Of a stretch of 62,572 nucleotides of DNA, positions 45,985 to 53,791 are shown in pieces. Position 1 is the first letter of the stretch. Each line of letters starts with the position of its first letter. The notes beneath the pieces were generated by a model. The model worked only from the letters and a program-made list of their open reading frames with translations, had not been told where the DNA came from and ran no database searches. A program made the translations under genes and the position numbers. Source of the DNA: Acidimicrobiaceae bacterium (lineage in GTDB: Bacteria; Actinomycetota; Acidimicrobiia; Acidimicrobiales; RAAP-2); assembly GCA_947372925.1 (NCBI GenBank), contig CANBVQ010000005.1, positions 1 through 62,572 of the forward strand, given 5' to 3'.

Positions 45985-46164
45985 ATGACTGACATCAAGG
46001 TCACCCAAATTCGTTCGTCCATTGGCACCAAGCCCAAGCACCGCGGAACACTCCGCGCCTTGGGCCTGCGCAAGCTCGGTCAGAGCAACGTGCTGCCGGA
46101 CCGTCCTGAGATTCGCGGCATGATTGCTCGCGTTCCTCACCTCGTGAAAGTAGAAGAGGCTTAA
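45985..46164 (+). CDS. rpmD: 50S ribosomal protein L30
   Basis: This is a 59-residue L30 (KVTQIRSSIGTKPKHRGTLRALGL, ending MIARVPHLVKVEEA). The family is missing in some lineages but present here. GAGGAGAAG lies before its ATG in the end of rpsE. It is 2 nt from the rplO start. Confidence 0.96.
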   Translation: MTDIKVTQIRSSIGTKPKHRGTLRALGLRKLGQSNVLPDRPEIRGMIARVPHLVKVEEA

Positions 46165-46166
46165 TC

Positions 46167-46652
46167 ATGAAGTTGCATGACCTCCAACCACCCAAGGGTT
46201 CATCCCACCGCAAGAAGATCGTCGGTCGTGGTATCGCTGGTAAGGGTGGTAAGACCGCCGGCCGTGGTACCAAGGGTCAGAAGGCTCGTCGCCAGATTCC
46301 TGCCGGTTTCGAAGGTGGACAGCTCCCCTTGTTGCAGCGCATTCCGAAGCTAAAGGGATTCACTAACCCGTTCCGCGTGGAGTACACCCCCGTCAACCTC
46401 GATGCCTTGACTCGTCTCGGCATTACGGATGTCACTCCCGAGGTCCTCGTGGCCAACGGTTTGGCCGGCAAGGGTGAGTTCGTCAAGATCCTCGGTCGTG
46501 GTGAACTCGGTCTCAAGATCAACGTCTCCGCGCACAAGTTCTCGGCAACGGCCAAGACGGCCATCGAGGCTGCGGGCGGTTCGACTACTGAACTGCCACT
46601 GCCTTTCGCTGTTCGTCCGCCAGCTGCCGGTAACCAGCACCAGAACCGCTAA
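46167..46652 (+). CDS. rplO: 50S ribosomal protein L15
   Basis: This is a 161-residue L15 with MKLHDLQPPKGSSHRKKIVGRG, the Gly-rich RNA-binding loop (GKGGKTAGRGTKGQKARRQ) and the C-terminal domain. A short GNQHQNR tail ends it. It binds 23S rRNA in late assembly. It lies directly before secY as in most bacteria. Confidence 0.96.
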   Translation: MKLHDLQPPKGSSHRKKIVGRGIAGKGGKTAGRGTKGQKARRQIPAGFEGGQLPLLQRIPKLKGFTNPFRVEYTPVNLDALTRLGITDVTPEVLVANGLAGKGEFVKILGRGELGLKINVSAHKFSATAKTAIEAAGGSTTELPLPFAVRPPAAGNQHQNR

Positions 46653-46662
46653 GGACTAACCC

Positions 46663-47949
46663 GTGCTCGCCCGTCTTGCGAACATCTTCCGCGTCCCGGA
46701 TCTTCGGAACAAGGTCATCTTCACGTTGGCCGTTGTTACGTTGTACCAATTGGGCTCGTACCTTCCGGTGCCGGGCGTTAGTTGGAGCCAGGTGCAGTTG
46801 CTGCAAGAAAAGGCCGGCGCATCGGGCGCTCTTGGATTCTTAAACCTCTTCTCGGGTGGTGCCTTGACGCGCCTCGCCATTTTCGGTCTCGGTGTCATGC
46901 CCTACATCACGAGTTCCATCGTGGTGCAGTTGTTGACCACCGTTATTCCGAAGTTGACGCAGTGGCGTGACGAAGGTGCCTCCGGTCAAAAGAAGATCAC
47001 GCAGGCCACTCGGTACCTGACGATCGCTCTCGCGTTGCTCCAGTCCACCGGATTGATCTACGCCTTCCACGGCCACACGTCAGGTCTGCTCGGTTTTGAC
47101 ATCGACTTGATTCCCAAGTTCACCTTCTGGCTGGGCCTCTTTATGGTGCTGGCCCTGACGGCTGGAACGGCCTTTGTGATGTGGTTGGCCGAGCTCGTTA
47201 CGCAGCGCGGTATTGGTCAAGGTATGTCCATCTTGATTTTCTCATCAGTGGTTTCCGGACTCCCCAGCGGTGGCCGTTCGGTCTACGCCCAGGGTGGACC
47301 AGTCAAGTTTGCCGTCATCGTGAGCATCTCCATTGCTCTCCTGGTGGTCATTATCTTCATTGACCAGGGACAGCGTCGTATCCCGGTGACCTTCGCCAAG
47401 CGCGTAGTCGGTCGCAAGATGATGGGTGGAAACTCAACGTACATTCCGTTGAAGGTCAACCAGTCCGGTGTTATTCCAATCATCTTCGCGAGCTCGGTGC
47501 TCTACCTGCCCCTGCTTCTGAGCAACATCATTCCGAACGTGGCCTTTCAGAGCTTCGTCAGCAAGTCCTTTACGCCAACGTCATTCCTCTACATCGTGAC
47601 GTACTTCTTCTTAATCTTGGGCTTCACCTTCTTCTACGTGAACATTGCCTTCGAGCCTCACCAGCAGGCCGACCAGCTTCGTCAGCAGGGTGGTTTCGTT
47701 CCCGGAATTCGTCCCGGTCTACCCACCGAGAAGTTCTTCGCGAAGCTGCTCAACCGCATCACCGTCGTTGGTGCTCTCTTCCTCGCCGCCGTGGCCGTGG
47801 TGCCCAGCCTCTTGATGGCCGTATGGCACATCAACAAGTTCCCCTTCTACGGAACGACGCTCTTGATCGCGGTAGGTGTTGCTCTTGAAACGATGCGCCA
47901 AATCGACAGCCAGTTGATGATGCGCAACTACGAAGGCTTCCTTAAGTAG
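46663..47949 (+). CDS. secY: Preprotein translocase subunit SecY
   Basis: This 428-residue protein has ten membrane segments and is the channel of the Sec translocon. It starts at GTG with RVPDLRNKVIFTLAVVTLYQLGSYLPVPG, has the plug-region G-rich FSGGALTRLAIFGLGVMPYI and the cytoplasmic QRRIPVTFAKR loop that binds ribosomes, and ends at a conserved MRNYEGFLK. No second secY is present in the window. Confidence 0.97.
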   Translation: MLARLANIFRVPDLRNKVIFTLAVVTLYQLGSYLPVPGVSWSQVQLLQEKAGASGALGFLNLFSGGALTRLAIFGLGVMPYITSSIVVQLLTTVIPKLTQWRDEGASGQKKITQATRYLTIALALLQSTGLIYAFHGHTSGLLGFDIDLIPKFTFWLGLFMVLALTAGTAFVMWLAELVTQRGIGQGMSILIFSSVVSGLPSGGRSVYAQGGPVKFAVIVSISIALLVVIIFIDQGQRRIPVTFAKRVVGRKMMGGNSTYIPLKVNQSGVIPIIFASSVLYLPLLLSNIIPNVAFQSFVSKSFTPTSFLYIVTYFFLILGFTFFYVNIAFEPHQQADQLRQQGGFVPGIRPGLPTEKFFAKLLNRITVVGALFLAAVAVVPSLLMAVWHINKFPFYGTTLLIAVGVALETMRQIDSQLMMRNYEGFLK

Positions 47950-47959
47950 GAGGGTGACA

Positions 47960-48619
47960 GTGGCCCCTCGTCTCATCGTGGTGCTGCTCGGGAAGCAGGG
48001 TGCCGGCAAGGGCACTCAGTGTGCTTCTCTGAGTGAGCAATACAACATTCCGCACGTCTCGACAGGCGACATTCTTCGCGCCGCCGTTCGTGAGGGCACG
48101 CCGCTCGGTCTGCAGGTCAAGTCAGTTCTCGATGCCGGTGACCTCGTGTCCGATGACCTCGTCGTCGCTCTCGTCAAGGAGCGCTTCGCTCAGCCCGACG
48201 CCCAACGTGGCGCGCTGCTCGATGGCTTCCCACGCACCATTGGTCAGGCCACGGCGCTGGATGCCATGTTGGCCGATGAGCCCGTTTCGATCTGCATCAA
48301 CTTGGACGTGCCGACGGCCCTGGTCGTTGAACGACTGAGCCGCCGCCGCGTCTGCCAAGAGTGCGGAGCGATCTATCGCGCCGACGAGCCGGCCGGTGCC
48401 AGTGGCACGTGCGAAAAGTGTGGCGGCGATGTAATTCAGCGGGCCGACGATCAGCCCGAAGCGATTCAGCAGCGCCTCGATGCCTACGAGCGCGACACGG
48501 CACCACTGCTCGACTACTACGCCGCTAAGGATCTCGTCGTTACTGTCGATGGCAATCAAACGGTGGAAGCCGTGGGCGCCGACGTTTCGAAGGCCTTGGC
48601 CGGACGAGGGTTGGTGTGA
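47960..48619 (+). CDS. adk: Adenylate kinase
   Basis: This 219-residue enzyme interconverts ATP, ADP and AMP. The P-loop reads GKQGAGKGTQ (residues 11-20). The lid has a four-Cys zinc site (CQECG ... CEKCG), the long-lid type. GTG 47960 has AGGAGGG 5 nt upstream and fits better than GTG 47954. It overlaps map by 4 nt (GTGA), a frequent adk-map pairing. Confidence 0.96.
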   Translation: MAPRLIVVLLGKQGAGKGTQCASLSEQYNIPHVSTGDILRAAVREGTPLGLQVKSVLDAGDLVSDDLVVALVKERFAQPDAQRGALLDGFPRTIGQATALDAMLADEPVSICINLDVPTALVVERLSRRRVCQECGAIYRADEPAGASGTCEKCGGDVIQRADDQPEAIQQRLDAYERDTAPLLDYYAAKDLVVTVDGNQTVEAVGADVSKALAGRGLV

Positions 48620-49356
48620 GGCGTTCGTCGGCCGAGCTAGACAAGATGCGCAAGGCCGGCAAAGTTGTCGCCGAAATGCACGAGAAGACTCGCGCCGCGA
48701 TTCGCCCCGGAGTTACCACCGCTTTTCTCAACGAAGTCGCAGCTGCGGTTATCGAAAAGCGCGGAGCTCGCTCTAACTTTCTTGGTTACCACGGCTTTCC
48801 CGCCGTAATCTGCACCAGCCCGAACGACATGATCGTGCACGGCATTCCCGGTGCGTACGTTTTGCAAGAGGGCGACATCATCTCGATTGACTGTGGCGCA
48901 ATTGTGGAGGGCTACCACGGTGACGCGGCCTACACGGCCGGCGTTGGTGAGATCAGCAAGGAAGCCCAACGACTCTTGGATGTCACCGAGCGTTCGCTCT
49001 GGGCCGGCATTGAACAGATGGTCATCGGCAATCGCTTGAATGAAATCGGTCGGGCCGTAGAGAAGGTGGCCCTCGCCGCGAACTTTGGCATCGTGCGTGA
49101 GTACGTCGGCCACGCCATCGGCACTGCCATGCACGAGAGTCCCCAGGTGCCGAACTACTGGCCCGGTGTTGGTGGTCCCACGCTGAAGCAGGGCATGGTC
49201 TTTGCGGTGGAGCCGATGATCAACATTGGCGGCGAAGAGACCTACACCCTCGATGATGGGTGGAGTGTTCTGACGACCGACGGGTCACTGTCGGCCCACT
49301 TCGAACACACCATCGCGATTACAGAAAACGGTCCCGAAGTCTTCACGCTGGCCTAA
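48616..49356 (+). CDS. map: Methionine aminopeptidase, type I
   Basis: This 246-residue enzyme removes N-terminal methionine from new proteins. The five metal ligands are Asp92, Asp103, His166, Glu199 and Glu230, and the substrate His is His75. Length is that of a type Ia enzyme without N-terminal extension. GTG start overlaps the adk stop. It is the last gene of the spc-like block, before a minus-strand insertion. Confidence 0.96.
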   Translation: MRRSSAELDKMRKAGKVVAEMHEKTRAAIRPGVTTAFLNEVAAAVIEKRGARSNFLGYHGFPAVICTSPNDMIVHGIPGAYVLQEGDIISIDCGAIVEGYHGDAAYTAGVGEISKEAQRLLDVTERSLWAGIEQMVIGNRLNEIGRAVEKVALAANFGIVREYVGHAIGTAMHESPQVPNYWPGVGGPTLKQGMVFAVEPMINIGGEETYTLDDGWSVLTTDGSLSAHFEHTIAITENGPEVFTLA

Positions 49357-49365
49357 GCGCCACGC

Positions 49366-50031
49366 CTACTTCGAAGAGTCGCGGTACTGCTGTTCTTGCT
49401 GGAGATGCTTCTGTCCGTAGAGGGCGGCCTCGGTACGACGCTGAAACCCCAGCTTGGCCAGCAGATTAGAGACGTAGTTCTTCACCGTCTTCTCGGCCAA
49501 GAACATGACCCCGGCAATCTCACGATTCGTCAGACCTTCCGTGAGTAACTCGAGAATGCGTAACTCTTGTGCGCTGAGTCGCTCAATGAGTTCCAACTCT
49601 TTGGTGCGTCGCATCATTCGACCTCGGGCCCGCTCCACCGTTTCGGGATCAAAGAGGGAGTCGCCGGTGGCGACTTTGTGAATGGCCGCCACGAGGTCGT
49701 TGCTTCGAACGTCCTTGAGAACGTAGCCCTTGGCCCCGGCCGTGAGGGCCGCGTCAAAGGCCTCGTCATCGGCGAAAGAAGTGAGCATGAGGCAGTTCAA
49801 CTCGGGCTTGATTTCGCGAAGTTCACGACATAGTTCAACGCCACTGCCGTCTGGTAGCCGTACGTCCAGCACGGCGACGTCGACCTGGTCGGCAATCGTG
49901 GCAAAGAGTGCCAGGGCCGACTCGAAGTCACCGGCGTCACCGACCACGGTTAGTTCGTCAGAGGTTTCGAGGAGGGCACCGAGACCACGCCGCACAATGT
50001 CGTGGTCATCCACCAGGAAAATGCGAATCAT
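49366..50031 (-). CDS. Response regulator, NarL/DevR (DosR)-like
   Basis: This 221-residue regulator has a receiver domain with acidic pocket (Asp8, Asp9), phosphorylation site Asp56 and Lys at the KDV loop, then a LuxR-type HTH (about residues 160-205). The recognition helix EKTVKNYVSNLLAKLGFQRRT is very close to that of DevR/DosR, the hypoxia/NO regulator of mycobacteria, with the DNA-contact Lys and Asn retained. It overlaps the kinase gene by 4 nt. The convergent map stop is 9 bp away. Target genes are unknown. Confidence 0.9.
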   Translation of the reverse strand: MIRIFLVDDHDIVRRGLGALLETSDELTVVGDAGDFESALALFATIADQVDVAVLDVRLPDGSGVELCRELREIKPELNCLMLTSFADDEAFDAALTAGAKGYVLKDVRSNDLVAAIHKVATGDSLFDPETVERARGRMMRRTKELELIERLSAQELRILELLTEGLTNREIAGVMFLAEKTVKNYVSNLLAKLGFQRRTEAALYGQKHLQQEQQYRDSSK

Positions 50032-51164
50032 GCCGATAGCTCCTTAGCTCGCCAGATGGCCACCGTGCCACCTTTGCTCGCGGTCACTACGTCAAAGGCA
50101 CCGCCCAGCGCTTCGGCTCGAGTCGAAAGATTGTGCAGACCGTGGCCCGCGGTCGCTGGTTCGGTCATGCCGCTGCCGTTATCTTCGACGCGCATTTCTA
50201 AGGTGCCGTTTTTCAGGGCCACGTGAACGATGGCGCGGTCGGCGTGAGCGTGACGCACCACATTGCTCAAGAGTTCGCGGAGTGACGTAATGATCTGTTC
50301 GCAACTCTGTGGACCGACGGCACTGTCGAGCGGCCCATCGAAGAGCACGTCGACGTGGAGGCCGGCGGCCGAGGGGAGCTCATCGATTGCGCGAAGGACT
50401 TGGCTGCGCAGCGAGTGATGGTCAGTCGTGGGGCCTTGGGTGATTTCGAAGATCGTGGTGCGGATTCGCCGCACCGTATCGTCGAGATCGTCGAGTGCTT
50501 CATTGATCTGATTGGCCACATCGTCGGGGAGTGGCTTAGTGAGCGCCGATTGGAGCGAGAGGCCGACGGCGAAGAGTCGTTGGATCACCGTGTCGTGCAA
50601 GTCGCGGGCCATTCGTTCCCGTTCTTGGACGAGGGTCAGTCCGCGGATGCGAGTGCGTTGGTTGGCCTGATCGATCACGAGCCCTGCCGCCCGGCCCAGG
50701 GTTTCGATGAGGCCCTCGTCTTCATCGGTGAACTGCCCCTCCAACTTGTTGGTGAGGTAGAGATTGCCAAAGACGGTGCCGTCGCTGGTGCGCACGGGAC
50801 TGCCGAGGAAGTTGTGCATCGGGGGGTGGTTTGGTGGGAGTGCGGAAAGCTTCTCGGTGGGCATGGTGTCGACCCGGATGCTGGTGCCGGCGTGGATGAC
50901 TTCGCCCAGGAGCCCGCGGCCGACCGGAATATCGCCAATGGCTTGGCGCTGCGCGTCGTCGACTCCGAACGTGATGAACTCGGCAAAGTGCTGCCCGGAG
51001 CCGTCGAGAACACCCAAGGCCCCGTACTGGGCGCCCACGAGATCGCAGGCACTCCGAACGAGATGCTTGAGCAAGGTGTCCAGCTCGGCATCCGACTCAA
51101 TCAGCATCATGGCCGAAATTAAGGATTGGAGCCGCTCGGGGTCTTGGACGTGGTGGTACGGCAC
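50028..51164 (-). CDS. GAF-domain sensor histidine kinase, DevS/DosS-like
   Basis: This 378-residue kinase has one GAF domain (about residues 20-170), a HisKA_3 dimerisation domain with phosphorylatable His190 in RDLHDTVIQRLF, and an HATPase domain (ELLSNVVRHAHA, EDNGSGM). The GAF sequence, including the PPNHPPM stretch (His113) and FGNLYLTNK, resembles the heme-binding GAF-A of DevS/DosS. That points to O2/NO/CO or redox sensing, but heme binding is only inferred. DevS itself has two GAF domains. GTG start; no membrane segment, so it is soluble. It is paired with the response regulator. Confidence 0.88.
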   Translation of the reverse strand: MPYHHVQDPERLQSLISAMMLIESDAELDTLLKHLVRSACDLVGAQYGALGVLDGSGQHFAEFITFGVDDAQRQAIGDIPVGRGLLGEVIHAGTSIRVDTMPTEKLSALPPNHPPMHNFLGSPVRTSDGTVFGNLYLTNKLEGQFTDEDEGLIETLGRAAGLVIDQANQRTRIRGLTLVQERERMARDLHDTVIQRLFAVGLSLQSALTKPLPDDVANQINEALDDLDDTVRRIRTTIFEITQGPTTDHHSLRSQVLRAIDELPSAAGLHVDVLFDGPLDSAVGPQSCEQIITSLRELLSNVVRHAHADRAIVHVALKNGTLEMRVEDNGSGMTEPATAGHGLHNLSTRAEALGGAFDVVTASKGGTVAIWRAKELSA

Positions 51165-51176
51165 GCTCTCATGCTC

Positions 51177-51623
51177 TCACTCGGGGGCTAGCGCGGGGGA
51201 CCCGGGGAAGGACCAGACCGTCTGATCGCCGGCCACCAGGGTGAGGGGGAGGGCAATCAGACGCGCCCCGTAGGCGAGATAGGGGAGGAGGGGATGGTTT
51301 TCGGGCAGCGTTTCGTCGCTAGCCCGGTGGTCAACGACCGACCCCACCCCGGTGGTCGTTACGGTCCAGGTCACGCCGGAGGCCTCCATACCGTCAATAT
51401 TCAAGGTGAGGACCTCGTGGCGTTCGGCGGCCTCCCAAACGGCCACTTCATCGGTCGCGACCAACAGAATTTCCCCAGCAACCGCAAGGGGAACTGGCCG
51501 AGAGGCGGGGAGACATTGAACCGAAATCAAAAGGCGGGCCCACCGGGCCTGGCGTAGGCGGTCACGGCACTCCTCGGCCGAGAGGGCTTCGCGCTGAATT
51601 ATGCCGTTGAACCGTATGTCCAC
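51177..51623 (-). CDS. PPOx-fold (pyridoxamine 5'-phosphate oxidase-like) flavin-binding protein
   Basis: This 148-residue protein has the split-barrel pattern: EECRDRLRQARWARLLI, PVPLAVAGEILLVATDE, LTLNIDGMEASGVTWTVTTTGVGSVV. Family members bind FMN, F420 or heme and act in redox detoxification. In mycobacteria such genes are often in the DosR regulon, so its position 13 nt upstream of a DevS-like kinase is suggestive. Cofactor is unknown. GTG 51623 is probably leaderless (GATAGT 6 nt upstream); a TTG adds one residue. Confidence 0.78.
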   Translation of the reverse strand: MDIRFNGIIQREALSAEECRDRLRQARWARLLISVQCLPASRPVPLAVAGEILLVATDEVAVWEAAERHEVLTLNIDGMEASGVTWTVTTTGVGSVVDHRASDETLPENHPLLPYLAYGARLIALPLTLVAGDQTVWSFPGSPALAPE

Positions 51624-51629
51624 CAAGCC

Positions 51630-51635
51630 ACTATC
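51630..51635 (-). promoter_or_regulatory. -10 box (GATAGT) for leaderless PPOx-kinase-regulator operon
   Basis: On the minus strand GATAGT is followed by 6 nt and the GTG at 51623. It could drive the whole three-gene minus-strand unit. Confidence 0.35.
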
Positions 51636-51822
51636 GCCGCTTTCTGACGGCCCGCCGTAGGGCCAATAGTCTCAAATTTCCTATTTTGGGGAAAATCCCG
51701 TAAACTCACCAGTTCCCACACGACGGAGCCCTCGGGCGAAGTCGAGAGGTCCGAACGGCACCATCTATGCCATCTCGGGAGGCCCCCACGCCCTCCGGAT
51801 CGACCTCCGAATCAGTCGAAAT
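51636..51822. other. Intergenic region without recognised gene
   Basis: The gap between the PPOx gene and infA is 319 bases. This left part shows no convincing ORF, RNA or repeat; the right part (51823-51942) holds the infA promoter and leader hairpins listed separately. An AT-rich patch near 51670-51705 may hold upstream promoter or regulator sites. Confidence 0.5.
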
Positions 51823-51850
51823 TTGGCGGTGTTGAAAAGTTGGGTAAGAT
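51823..51850 (+). promoter_or_regulatory. Promoter of the infA-rpoA operon
   Basis: A -35 TTGGCG (51823-51828) and -10 TAAGAT (51845-51850) are 16 nt apart. Transcription should start near 51857. Confidence 0.65.
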
Positions 51851-51858
51851 GTCAAGCC

Positions 51859-51885
51859 GACCTTTAATGGGCAACCATCAAGGTC
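51859..51885 (+). promoter_or_regulatory. infA leader hairpin 1
   Basis: GACCTT pairs with AAGGTC and, inside, ATGG with CCAT around a GCAA loop (one small asymmetric internal loop). It begins 2-3 nt after the predicted transcription start. Confidence 0.5.
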
Positions 51886-51887
51886 AC

Positions 51888-51914
51888 CCTCCGCCCGTTC
51901 CAAACGAGCGGAGG
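51888..51914 (+). promoter_or_regulatory. infA leader hairpin 2
   Basis: CCTCCGC pairs with GCGGAGG and, inside, CGTT with AACG around a 3-nt loop, with one mismatch between. It ends 16 nt before the infA Shine-Dalgarno. The free strand GCGGAGG is itself anti-Shine-Dalgarno-like in reverse, so a switch is possible. Confidence 0.5.
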
Positions 51915-51942
51915 TAGTAATGCCGCAACAAGGAGAAGGAAC

Positions 51943-52167
51943 CTGACGAAGCAAAAGGAAGATGCGTTCACCGTAGAGGGAACCGTGGTGGAAGCCCGGC
52001 CCAACGCGATGTTCGAAGTCAAGTTGGAGAATGGATTTACCGTGCTCGCGATGAGTTCGGGACGGATGCGCCAAAATCGCATTCGAATTCTCCCCGGCGA
52101 CAAGGTCCAAGTCGAGATCACGCCGTACGACATGACTCGTGGCCGCATCACCTACCGCTACAAATAA
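51943..52167 (+). CDS. infA: Translation initiation factor IF-1, CTG start
   Basis: The OB-fold of IF-1 is complete only if translation starts at CTG 51943: [23 protein letters not shown] then [27 protein letters not shown]. This gives 74 residues, the normal length. AGGAG lies 7 nt upstream of CTG, an ideal ribosome site, and no in-frame ATG, GTG or TTG is nearby upstream. The GTGs at 51985 and 51988 would remove the first strand. IF-1 binds the A site and assists IF-2 and IF-3 in start-codon selection. Confidence 0.88.
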   Translation: MTKQKEDAFTVEGTVVEARPNAMFEVKLENGFTVLAMSSGRMRQNRIRILPGDKVQVEITPYDMTRGRITYRYK

Positions 52168-52197
52168 TTCAGGTTCGAGAGTCGAGAAAGAAACAGC

Positions 52198-52311
52198 ATG
52201 AAGGTTCGCGCAAGCGTAAAGACAATGTGTGAGAAGTGCAAGGTCATTCGTCGTTCAGGTCACGTCCGCGTGATCTGCGAGAACCCTCGTCACAAGCAGC
52301 GCCAGGGCTAG
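52198..52311 (+). CDS. rpmJ: 50S ribosomal protein L36
   Basis: This is a 37-residue zinc-type L36 with Cys11, Cys14, Cys27 and His32, starting [14 protein letters not shown]. It is placed between infA and rpsM as in most bacteria. GAGAAAGAAA lies upstream. The gene is short but every family position is recognisable. Confidence 0.97.
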   Translation: MKVRASVKTMCEKCKVIRRSGHVRVICENPRHKQRQG

Positions 52312-52323
52312 GAGAGGACAGAC

Positions 52324-52701
52324 ATGGCCCGTATTTCCGGAGTTGACATCCCACGCGACAAGCGAACGGTGATTTCATTGACATACATCTTTGGCATTGG
52401 TCCGACCAAGTCCAAAGAGATCTGTGCCTCAACTGGCATTGATGAATCGATTCGCGTGAAGGACCTCAGCGAAGCTGACGTCAACAAGATTCGTGCTTAC
52501 ATCGACCAGAACCTCACCGTCGAAGGTGACCTGCGTCGTGATGTGGCCCAAGACATCAAGCGCAAGATGGAGATCAACTGCTTGCAGGGAATCCGTCACC
52601 GCAAGGGCCTCCCGGTCCGCGGTCAGCGCACGCGTACTAACGCCCGTACTCGTAAGGGACCGAAGCGCACCGTCGCCGGTAAGAAGAAGGTGAAGAAGTA
52701 A
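52324..52701 (+). CDS. rpsM: 30S ribosomal protein S13
   Basis: This is a 125-residue S13 with [25 protein letters not shown] and the [27 protein letters not shown] tail that reaches the P-site tRNA. GGAGAGGA lies upstream. It overlaps rpsK by one base. Confidence 0.97.
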   Translation: MARISGVDIPRDKRTVISLTYIFGIGPTKSKEICASTGIDESIRVKDLSEADVNKIRAYIDQNLTVEGDLRRDVAQDIKRKMEINCLQGIRHRKGLPVRGQRTRTNARTRKGPKRTVAGKKKVKK

Positions 52702-53093
52702 TGGCTAAGCCAGTTGCTCGCAAGGTTCGTAAGAAGGAGCGCAAGAACGTCGCCTATGGCGTCGCGCACATTAAGAGCTCCTTCAACAACACAATCGTGT
52801 CCATCACTGACCCGGAAGGCAACGTCTTGTCGTGGGCTTCCTCCGGTCAGGTCGGCTTTAAGGGATCGCGTAAGTCGACTCCTTTTGCCGCTCAGCTCGC
52901 CGCGGAGAAGTGCGCCAAGGCAGCGATTGAACACGGCGTTAAGAAGGTTGATGTTCTTGTTCGCGGTCCGGGTTCCGGTCGCGAAACGGCGATCCGTTCG
53001 ATCGCTGCGGCCGGTATTGAAGTACAGGCCATCAAGGACGTCACCCCACTACCCCACAATGGATGTCGCCCTAAGAAGCGTCGTCGAGGCTAA
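52701..53093 (+). CDS. rpsK: 30S ribosomal protein S11
   Basis: This is a 130-residue S11 ([33 protein letters not shown], ending [16 protein letters not shown]). It forms the platform with S6, S18 and S21. The 3' end carries GGCTAAGGAA just before rpsD. Confidence 0.97.
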   Translation: MAKPVARKVRKKERKNVAYGVAHIKSSFNNTIVSITDPEGNVLSWASSGQVGFKGSRKSTPFAAQLAAEKCAKAAIEHGVKKVDVLVRGPGSGRETAIRSIAAAGIEVQAIKDVTPLPHNGCRPKKRRRG

Positions 53094-53101
53094 GGAACAA
53101 C

Positions 53102-53746
53102 ATGGCTCGTTACACCGGACCCGTTTGCCGACTCTGTCGTCGTGAGCGCACCAAGCTCTTCTTGAAGGGCGAACGCTGCATGACGCAGAAGTGCCCCATG
53201 TCGGAAAACACAGATCGTCAAATTCGTACATTCCCCCCAGGTCAGCACGGCGCCAGTCGTCAGCGCCAGGGGTCGGAATACCTCACCCAGCTGCGTGAGA
53301 AGCAGAAGGCTCGTCGTATCTACGGCGTGCTCGAAGCTCAGTTCCGCAACCTCTACGAAGAGGCCAGCCGTCGTCCCGGTATGACCGGTACGAACCTGCT
53401 GCAGTTCTTGGAGCTGCGCTTGGACAACGTCGCGTACCGCGCCGGTTGGGGTGCCAGTCGCTCACAGGCTCGCCAGTTTGTTCGCCACGGTCACGTGACG
53501 ATCAACGGCAAGCGCGTGACTATCCCTTCGTACCGCGTTCGCCCCGGCGAAGTCGTGGCTCTGAAGGACAAGACTCGGACCAACTTGAACGTGACACGTA
53601 ACCGTGACGCGTTGGACCGTACCGTGCCAGGTTGGCTCGAGACTGGTGACAATGGCTTTTCCGTCACCGTTCGTGCCATCCCCCAGCGTGAGCAGATTGA
53701 CGAGCAGCTCCACGAGCAGCTCATCGTCGAGCTCTACTCGAAGTAG
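53102..53746 (+). CDS. rpsD: 30S ribosomal protein S4
   Basis: This is a 214-residue S4. The N-terminal zinc site has Cys9, Cys12, Cys26 and Cys31, and the C-terminal S4 domain (LRLDNVAYRAGWGASRSQARQFVRHGHVTINGKRV) is complete. S4 starts 30S assembly and in E. coli and Bacillus regulates its own operon. Placed just before rpoA. Confidence 0.97.
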   Translation: MARYTGPVCRLCRRERTKLFLKGERCMTQKCPMSENTDRQIRTFPPGQHGASRQRQGSEYLTQLREKQKARRIYGVLEAQFRNLYEEASRRPGMTGTNLLQFLELRLDNVAYRAGWGASRSQARQFVRHGHVTINGKRVTIPSYRVRPGEVVALKDKTRTNLNVTRNRDALDRTVPGWLETGDNGFSVTVRAIPQREQIDEQLHEQLIVELYSK

Positions 53747-53791
53747 TCATTTCACTATTAGTACCACCAGCAATACGAAGCGAGGAACCAC

